Below the pieces are notes generated by a model. It had not been told where the DNA came from and did not search any database. It saw only the letters and a program-made list of their open reading frames with translations. Source: Lycium barbarum (lineage: Eukaryota > Streptophyta > Magnoliopsida > Solanales > Solanaceae). From it: a stretch of 64,000 nt of DNA. The stretch covers positions 4,812,965 to 4,876,964 of the forward strand of contig NC_083344.1 of the NCBI RefSeq assembly GCF_019175385.1. The letters are read 5' to 3'. A program made the translations under genes and the position numbers. Within the stretch, counting starts at the first letter, position 1. Each line of letters begins with the position of its first letter. Positions 57,029 to 64,000 of this stretch are shown here, in pieces.

Positions 57029-60000
57029 TGTCACGACCCAACCCCGTGGGCCGCGACTGGTACCCTAACTAGGTACCCATACGTACCTACCCGACCGAAT
57101 TTCGAATCATACGGATTTTTTTTTTTCTTTTTAAAACAGAAATTACAAAAGTAGGCCGATACAATTACGGCACGCGCGTAACTTACATATATATATACAT
57201 ATACCTGAACATACAGACATTTACAAATAAGCCGATAAGGCTAACATACAGACGAAACCCGTAACCCACATATCCATCTACAGGCCTCTACAGACATACA
57301 GAATCATATGACGGGACAGGGCCCCGCCGTACCCAGAATATACATACATACGGAGTACACAGAAGACAGAAAATATATACCAAAAGATATGCTCCGAGTC
57401 AAAGGAGCTCTTCGAATGGCAGAGTCAGAACCTACGCTGGCGGCGTGTCACCTGGCGCGTCTGTACCTGCGGGCATGTAGCGCAGCCCCCGAAGAACGGG
57501 GGTCAGTACGAAAAATGTACCGAGTATGTAAAGCAGAAACATAACAGATATAAACATAGTCCGAACCGGAGTCACAGAAATATAACGGACAAAACCATAA
57601 ATCAGACTGACGGACAGAGTTATGATCCAGACAGACATACAGAATCGTGTTCCATACAAATAAACAGAATTATAGTTCGGACAGACAGACGGAATCATAA
57701 TACGGACGGACGGGCAGAATCAGAACCCATACGGACATACAGAGTCAGAATCCATACGGACATACAGAAATAGTCGAAGCACAGACGGACAGACAGTAGT
57801 ACGTCAGACAGAATTATGCATGCAGAGTAGCACAGAGTCATACAAAATCATACAGAGGCGTGTGCTTTATAAGTACAGATAGCACACGCATATATTCATA
57901 CAGATCCCGGCCCTGTCTGGGGGCGCGGTAACAGAACCCGGCCCTCTTAGTACGGGACGCGGTGGACAGACAGAATCAAATCAAATCATATGCCATCCTG
58001 GCCGCCATCCCCATACACAGATCATACAGACATACAGATCCCGGCCCGTACGCCGAGGGACGCGGTGAACAATGCAGAGAAATGTGCACGATAACAGAAC
58101 CTGGCCCGGGTCGCAGTGAAAGAATTCATTGAGACAGACACGAATCGATAAATGAGAAACCACCTACCTACAGATTCAACATACAGACTCAATCAAACTG
58201 AAGGGTGCCAAACGGCGAGCCAAAATCAGAATGTCCAGATAGTATGCATAGTACGCGCCTATAACCTAGTTGGGAAGGCACGACAGATTATCAGAATGGG
58301 ATGCTCAGATGTTCAGAAAGCATGTTATATAGATTACACAAAAATAGCCATAATATACACAAAATAATAATTCAGAAGTTTTTAGAGAAAATCCGACCCG
58401 AAACAGAAGTATTTAAAATCGTACCGGAAGTATCGGGCCTTATGGGCCCACCTCGGACCAACCCGAGGCTATATACGTAAATTATTGCTAATTGACCTTA
58501 TGAGGTAACCCATACTCATTCGGAAGTGTTCCGACTCCGTTTGGGGAAGTTTTGTACAAAATCTCACTTTAAGGGCAATTTGTAAGAAAATAGGTTCAAT
58601 TGAATTGAAGGAATTGGAGCGGTTTTCCGTCTCGAATTCCGGGGAACGGAGTCGGACCTAAGGCTCGCGGCCGAGCCTACCACATCCAGAACATGCCTAG
58701 GAACGTAGAGAAGTGCTTAACATACCTCGATGGCGCCTTATGCTCTCTTGGCGTCAATCCAAATTTCGCCCAAAATCTGGAAATGGTCAAGTTTACCATT
58801 TGGTTAGTTCCATTCTTTCAATATTCTAACTTTACACATAATTGCCTACCGAAATTTCGGCAGCATTTCCTCTGTATATACGACATCCCCGAGACTTAGC
58901 TCGGCTCAATTTAGCAACACAACAACCCAGAGGAGACATCCAAACAACAACAAACATCAATAAACACTAAATCATACCCTATGGCATTATTAGCCACCTT
59001 TCGACACGACGAATTATCTTTCGTTTCAAACTTACATTTCCAACCAAAACTTATTATTTTCATAGCCATTATCCATCAAAATCATTACGACATACATCGG
59101 AGGCATCCATAACATGTTCACATAATATTCACAAGATATTCATAAAATTCACAAACATTCAACTTTCCATCAAGTCACTACTTTTCCAATCCCTTCCTAA
59201 CTTTCAACATGCAAACTCATCAACACATTTTTATATTCCAAGTTCATTGTCATAAGCATAATTTGCCTCTTAACACTTTCATTTTCACTTATACACAAGT
59301 CATAACAAAGTTCAATAATTTCCTTCAACAACTTAATAACCAATCTTCCATAACAACATAATTAACATGCTAACAAGATTCAATTCACCTTCCAACACCA
59401 ACACACACCACACGGCCACATGCTATATTTTCCAAATTTCACTAGTTCATTCCACTTTCATTTCTAATACAATTTCCACCACACTACAACTAACTTACAC
59501 AAGAATTCAAACCATTAAAATCATGCAATAACCCTATATGCATTCGGCCACACATCCAAAAATTCCAACACACCAAATTTCCATATTTTTCATTCATTCA
59601 CACACACTACAACATACATACATCATTTTTAACACAACAAAATCATGAAATCCTTACCTTTCTTCAAGTTCTTCACTTGGGGTTGAAGTTGTTTCCTTGT
59701 CAAGATGCTTACATCAACTTGTAGAGAATCTTGTGCTTAGCAATAATCTCTCAAGAGTTGAACTCTTTAGACCAAAGGATTGGCTCCAAAATTTTTTTCT
59801 TTATTTTCTTTCTTTCTTTCTCCAAAACCCGAAATGGCTTCTTTCCCCTTTTTTTTGCTTCTCTTTGATTTCTTTCTTGAATATTCTTAAGGATAGGGAT
59901 GCTATATATTAGCACATGGGAATTAATTAATTCCATGGGCTTTGGATCAATGTACATGGCTGGTTGGGCCTTCCCACTTGGGCCTAATTTTCTCCCTTTT

Positions 60001-60209
60001 TTTTTTTGAGCCCACTTGGCTAATTTTGTAATTTTATGGGACAAGTTTCCAAAATTCCAATTTTTTTGCCCTTGGCCACCTTTTGTAATTCCACACCATT
60101 GCATTCATAACCTACACATTCATACCAAGTAAGGTCCAATTGTGGCCTTATCCATCACAAGTCATTTTATCTTGAATTTTTCGAATGAACAAAAATGTCG
60201 GATGTAACA
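57029..60209 (-). repeat. 3' LTR of non-autonomous element, 3.18 kb
   Basis: On the minus strand it starts TGTTACATCCGACATTTT (60209) and ends GGGTTGGGTCGTGACA (57029). It contains the GTACTGACCCC...CGGGGGCTGCG hairpin region (about 57467-57515 on plus) shared with the solo LTRs at 19186 and 24188. CAGACGGA and CATACAGA words are dense at 57600-57830. The short open frames at 57308-57544 and 57432-57698 recur identically at 63292-63528 and 63416-63682 because the LTR is duplicated; they show no domain. Confidence 0.92.
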
Positions 60210-60223
60210 TCCTCCCCCCCTTT
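60210..60223 (-). promoter_or_regulatory. polypurine tract
   Basis: AAAGGGGGGGAGGA on the minus strand, directly before the 3' LTR. Confidence 0.85.
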
Positions 60224-60554
60224 AGAACATTCGTCCTCGAATGTTAAATTGACCTTATGGGGCGCCATACTACTCCGGGAGGGTTCTCTTTGTAGTCGTC
60301 CTTTGCTAACCTTCCGACATGGCTTCTTTACCAACATTATGGGGTAATTTTTCACATCACTGATTCAGATGCCTTCATAATATATCTTCTCGTACCCCAC
60401 GCAATCGTCGAACCATAAGCTATATTCTTGTAACTGACGAACGCTTTCCAGACGTCATAGTCCGTATCATTTATTGTTACACTCCGGAGATTTCTACCAC
60501 GTTATCGTAATCCTTCTTCATACCAGACACTTCATACCAACAAATTCAGCACTA

Positions 60555-60945
60555 GAACCGGACGCGTAGAAGTATATCGGACGGATTCGTAATCGGAAGC
60601 AGACATGCTAAACTATGGCGGATGGATTCATAATCAAAAGAAGAGATACGGAAGTATGTCAGACAGATCTGAGATCAGAGTCAGATGTACAGAAAGGTAT
60701 CGGGCGGATTTCGAAGTCGGAATCAGGCTTACAGAAATGTATCATACAGAGTCACACTTAGAATCAGACATGCGGAGATGTATCAGACAGATGCGTGATC
60801 AAAATTAGACGTACAGAGGCACACCAGACGGATTTATATCCAGAGTCAGACATACAGAGGTGTGTCAGACAGATTCGTAATCGGAGTTAATCGTACAGAG
60901 ATATGTCAGACAGAAACGTATACGGAGTCAATCATACAAATCGCA
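60555..60945. repeat. degenerate minisatellite, unit about 45-50 bp
   Basis: About eight to nine imperfect units, each with AGACAGATTCGTAATCGGAG-like and TACAGAGATATGTC-like halves. It is internal to the non-autonomous element. The open frames at 60605-60808 and 60862-61341 are driven by this repeat. Confidence 0.75.
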
Positions 60946-61299
60946 TTGGGTGTCGCTTATCGACTTTTTCAAAGATTCTGCTTACTCGCTCTACTTATCT
61001 CTCTCCTTCCCTACTATCCATACTCTTTTTCCTTTTACAACTATCGTCATACCATACTAACTTACGATGTAATTGGGCGTTTTCTATCCCCTGACAACAT
61101 TCGGGTCATCGCTGACTGTTATCCAGATTCGCTAAATTTTCCGAGTGGTATCGCACCCTTGGCTTTTTGCCCATGTACCGCATCGGACTGTGTGGTGTTT
61201 GTAAAGGCACTAATTACTCCATACATTCTCTTTTCCTTTAGATTACCCCAAACTTTCTTTTATATCAGTCATACCTACACTTGTGCAAAACTTTGCATT

Positions 61300-61364
61300 A
61301 CTTCCCAGGGGGTCACCCATCCCAGAATTGCTCTGGCCTGAGCACGCTTAACTCCGAAACTTTC
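61300..61364 (-). pseudogene. 5S rRNA-derived segment inside the retrotransposon
   Basis: On the minus strand the segment reads TTTCGGAGTTAAGCGTGCTC, AGGCCAGAGCAATTCT, then GGGATGGGTGACCCCCTGGG and AAGT. This follows the 3' two thirds of plant 5S rRNA (roughly nucleotides 43-107), including the internal A box (GTTAAGCGTGCTCAGGC, two differences) and the C box (GATGGGTGACCCCCTGGGAA, one difference). The 5' third is not recognisable. It is in the same orientation as the host element, about 780 bp past the acidic ORF. A TTTT lies at 61287-61290 on that strand, about 10 nt after the match, which could serve as a Pol III stop. The comparison is from memory of the 5S sequence. Confidence 0.8.
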
Positions 61365-62140
61365 ATGCATTTCGACGCGTTAGGGAAGATATAATTTCGT
61401 TGATCGCCCCGCACGACCTTTGTCACGAAATTTTAGAGCAAATCGGGGTCTTCGCAAATTTTCGGAAAATTTTTGTAGCGGGTCCCACCCCCAGCTAAGT
61501 CGTACCACTACCATGTCGCCTTTCTGAATCTTAAACATTCACTTTCATACACATATACATATGATGCCAGATAACCCACGGATTTAAGTCTTCGTCACAC
61601 GAATTCCGCCTCCAAATAATCGGTGGAATCTGATAAAATGTCACCGCAAGGTGTTCTTCGGCCACCGACAGAAGGAACTAAAGTCTGACAAGTATCGCGG
61701 GACCTTTTTGTACTTAATCTACATGTTAACCTCCATATTCCTGGAAAAATTTGGGCAGAGTTTCCTCTGCATTTCTTACTATCCAAAACCTGTACACCAG
61801 AAATACCAATCATGCCTCACAGGGCCAACTCATATACACATACATACATATCATATCATGTCGTATCGCAGCCACACGGGGCTGATAACTTCAAATGAGA
61901 ATTATAATGTCGTCGACACTTACCACACGTGCCCAACTCAAACAGCATCGGAGGCACCTTCCTGTTTACTTTCATCCAGGATTTCTAGACTCACACTGAC
62001 GGTGGGGACATCTCCGTCGCCCTTGCCTTGGGTCACTAGGTCTCTAATTCCTTTAAATTTCCGTCGTCTTCATAGAACAACGTCTTACAAATATCATACA
62101 CACATAGGAAGTTCAAAAAAACTCATACACTTATAAATAA
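61365..62140. other. interior of non-autonomous element, no gene seen
   Basis: Between the 5S-like segment and the acidic ORF. Small frames on both strands (61595-61813 minus, 61651-62136 plus) show no recognisable motif. The minus strand is the sense strand of the element. Confidence 0.5.
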
Positions 62141-62722
62141 TCAATATCGAGTCTGACCTGGGGAGCTGTCGTGAGAGGTATGCCCACTATCATCCACGCC
62201 TGTCTGCTCCCTACCTACCCGGTTTCCATTATCACCCGCATCTGAATCGGAGGGGTATGGACGATCAAACAAATCCTGGCCCACTGGTGACCCAGGCCAA
62301 GAACAGGAGAAATCCATAGCACTCTCCGAGGTGGCCGGGCTATCAAGGTTCTCCCTAATAATAAGAGCTGGTGCATACTTGAAAATCTCCTCCTGCGTCA
62401 TCCCAGAAGAATGCTCCGTCGGGCCTGCCTCATGACTATCATCCTCCTCAGAGGTAAGAAGCTCCGGAGGGGTCATCGCCAAATCCTCCGAGATATCTGT
62501 ATCGTAGCCATCCTCCACGGGATCCTCTGCTCCAGGGTTCGGGGACTCTGGAGGAGTCGTAGATGGGTCCTCCGACGGATCCGTATCGTAGCTATCCTCC
62601 GGGGAATCCTCCGAAGGATCCGTCTCGATCGAGTAACTGGGGCCCTGCCTACTCGGCCCCGGTAACAACCTGGGGGCCTTCTTGGCACCCCCATCCTCAT
62701 CGTCGGAAGCCGTCCTCTTCAT
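62141..62722 (-). CDS. acidic repeat-containing ORF of the non-autonomous element, 193 aa
   Basis: ATG at 62722, TGA at 62141, uninterrupted, on the element's sense strand and about 270 bp after the PBS, the place where gag normally starts. The protein begins MKRTASDDEDGGAKKAPRLL, a possible nuclear-localisation-like basic patch, and is otherwise very acidic and Pro/Ser/Thr-rich. Residues about 34-90 hold imperfect repeats: SPEDSYDTDPSEDPSTTPPE and EDGYDTDISEDLAMTPPELL. No CCHC knuckle, capsid-like or enzymatic motif is visible. I do not recognise the family. It could be an accessory or gag-replacing protein, or an ORF kept open by youth alone. Confidence 0.6.
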   Translation of the reverse strand: MKRTASDDEDGGAKKAPRLLPGPSRQGPSYSIETDPSEDSPEDSYDTDPSEDPSTTPPESPNPGAEDPVEDGYDTDISEDLAMTPPELLTSEEDDSHEAGPTEHSSGMTQEEIFKYAPALIIRENLDSPATSESAMDFSCSWPGSPVGQDLFDRPYPSDSDAGDNGNRVGREQTGVDDSGHTSHDSSPGQTRY

Positions 62723-62989
62723 TCGTCACCAACCTACAACTACCTGCAAGGAGAGGGTCAGAAACATTTTCCCGAATACCGACACTTCTGCTCCTTTGGA
62801 GCCCCGCTGTAGATACAGCAATTCGTAAGGGAGAATCATCCTAACCATACAGCTTTAACGCACGATCTAAGAATTCAAAGAAGGGTAACATCCTAAATGC
62901 CCTGTAGCTTCCTGTTTATAGATGTGGTGCACAACACATCGATAACCAAGACTCTACTAGACACGGCCTGTAGACATACCGAGGACTAA

Positions 62990-63003
62990 CCGCTCTGATA
63001 CCA
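62990..63003 (-). promoter_or_regulatory. primer binding site of non-autonomous element
   Basis: The minus strand reads TGGTATCAGAGCGG four bases after the 5' LTR end (GTGACA), complementary to initiator tRNA-Met. Confidence 0.9.
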
Positions 63004-63007
63004 CTTT

Positions 63008-64000
63008 TGTCACGACCCAACCCCGTGGGCCGCGACTGGTACCCTAACTAGGTACCCATACGTACCTACCCGACCGAATTTCGAATCATACGGATTTTTA
63101 TTTTTTTTTTCTTTTTAAAACAGAAATTACAAAAGTAGGCCGATACAATTACGGCACGCGCGTAACTTACATATATATATACATATACCTGAACATACAG
63201 ACATTTACAGATAAGCCGATAAGGCTAACATACAGACGAAACCCGTAACCCACATATCCATCTACAGGCCTCTACAGACATACAGAATCATATGACGGGA
63301 CAGGGCCCCGCCGTACCCAGAATATACATACATACGGAGTACACAGAAGACAGAAAATATATACCAAAAGATATGCTCCGAGTCAAAGGAGCTCTTCGAA
63401 TGGCAGAGTCAGAACCTACGCTGGCGGCGTGTCACCTGGCGCGTCTGTACCTGCGGGCATGTAGCGCAGCCCCCGAAGAACGGGGGTCAGTACGAAAAAT
63501 GTACCGAGTATGTAAAGCAGAAACATAACAGATATAAACATAGTCCGAACCGGAGTCACAGAAATATAACGGACAAAACCATAAATCAGACTGACGGACA
63601 GAGTTATGATCCAGACAGACATACAGAATCGTGTTCCATACAAATAAACAGAATTATAGTTCGGACAGACAGACGGAATCATAATACGGACGGACGGGCA
63701 GAATCAGAACCCATACGGACATACAGAGTCAGAATCCATACGGACATACAGAAATAGTCGAAGCACAGACGGACAGACAGTAGTACGTCAGACAGAATTA
63801 TGCATGCAGAGTAGCACAGAGTCATACAAAATCATACAGAGGCGTGTGCTTTATAAGTACAGATAGCACACGCATATATTCATACAGATCCCGGCCCTGT
63901 CTGGGGGCGCGGTAACAGAACCCGGCCCTCTTAGTACGGGACGCGGTGGACAGACAGAATCAAATCAGATCATATGCCATCCTGGCCGCCATCCCCATAC
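63008..64000 (-). repeat. 5' LTR of non-autonomous element, first 993 bp visible
   Basis: Plus-strand start TGTCACGACCCAACC, the same as at 57029. It stays nearly identical to the 3' LTR up to the window end. Differences seen: a T-run indel near 63098-63108, A/G at 63211, and A/G at about 63969. Confidence 0.93.

Larger units (their letters stand above)
57029..64000 (-). mobile_element. young non-autonomous long-LTR retrotransposon, minus strand, partial
   Basis: Read on the minus strand: 5' LTR (63008 to beyond 64000), PBS (62990-63003), about 2.8 kb interior, purine tract (60210-60223), 3' LTR (57029-60209). It is inserted in the Gypsy chromodomain; its left target site would be TCATC (57024-57028), with the right copy off the window. 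The interior has no gag, protease, RT, RNase H or integrase motif that I can find. The stretch just before the purine tract (TTCGAGGACGAATG on the minus strand) is typical of the 3' end of Tekay-type chromoviruses, so the element probably derives from one. The two LTR parts visible differ at only about two bases plus one T-run indel over roughly 970 bp. Confidence 0.9.

Noticed and set aside
57308..57698. 78- and 88-codon open frames that recur identically at 63292-63682
   Set aside because: The identity comes from the two LTRs of one element. No motif, no start context and opposite strands.
62411..62844. Open frames on plus and minus strands overlapping the acidic ORF, Arg-rich
   Set aside because: Alternative frames of the same repeat-rich GC sequence; the minus-strand 62722 ATG frame is longest, sense to the element and ends cleanly.

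Overview
This is plant nuclear DNA, almost certainly from a Solanaceae species. The support is AT-rich intergenic DNA, GT-AG introns, LTR retrotransposons primed by initiator tRNA-Met, and a set of MITE and SINE types common in that family. It holds three recognisable host genes in about 64 kb; nearly everything else is transposable-element sequence of different ages. I ran no searches: family names rest on motifs, and element borders rest on target-site duplications (TSDs) read directly from the sequence.

Layout. 1-5.0 kb: intergenic DNA with a 1.3 kb solo LTR (2479-3792, TSD TGGTT). 5.1-5.6 kb: a small DUF688-like gene. 6-11.3 kb: two Stowaway-type MITEs and a 654-bp tandem duplication with no visible difference between copies. 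11.4-23.0 kb: a Copia element with matching LTRs, PBS and PPT, broken by a MITE and two solo LTRs, each with its own TSD. 23.1-27.8 kb: a CCACCAT-rich tract holding a hAT MITE and another 3.3 kb solo LTR. 27.9-36 kb: Stowaway, CACTA, two MULE-type elements with perfect 9-bp TSDs, a 5'-truncated LINE with an RNase H domain, a SINE split by a hAT element, and an RTE-LINE remnant. 36.5-38.1 kb: an LBD15-like LOB-domain gene with a 14-nt first coding exon. 42.6-44.0 kb: an intact single-exon gene for a membrane-anchored FkbM/DUF7870 methyltransferase-like protein, followed by partial duplications of its 3' end and flank. 47.6-57.0 kb: a decayed Ty3/Gypsy chromovirus whose 5' LTR is split by a solo LTR. 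57.0-64.0 kb: a very young, apparently non-autonomous, long-LTR retrotransposon on the minus strand, running off the window.

The most unusual item is that last element. Its internal region (60210-63007) has no recognisable gag or pol. It carries an acidic, repeat-containing ORF, a segment that reads as the 3' two thirds of a 5S rRNA gene in sense orientation (61300-61364), and a degenerate minisatellite. Two solo LTRs (19186-22580, 24188-27493) share its LTR signatures, including a short hairpin, so one long-LTR family has inserted at least three times in this window.

The host genes do not form a pathway. The LBD gene is a transcription factor, the FkbM/DUF7870 gene probably an endomembrane protein, and the DUF688-like gene is of unknown role. 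All three are on the plus strand and have transposon or duplicated sequence close to them.
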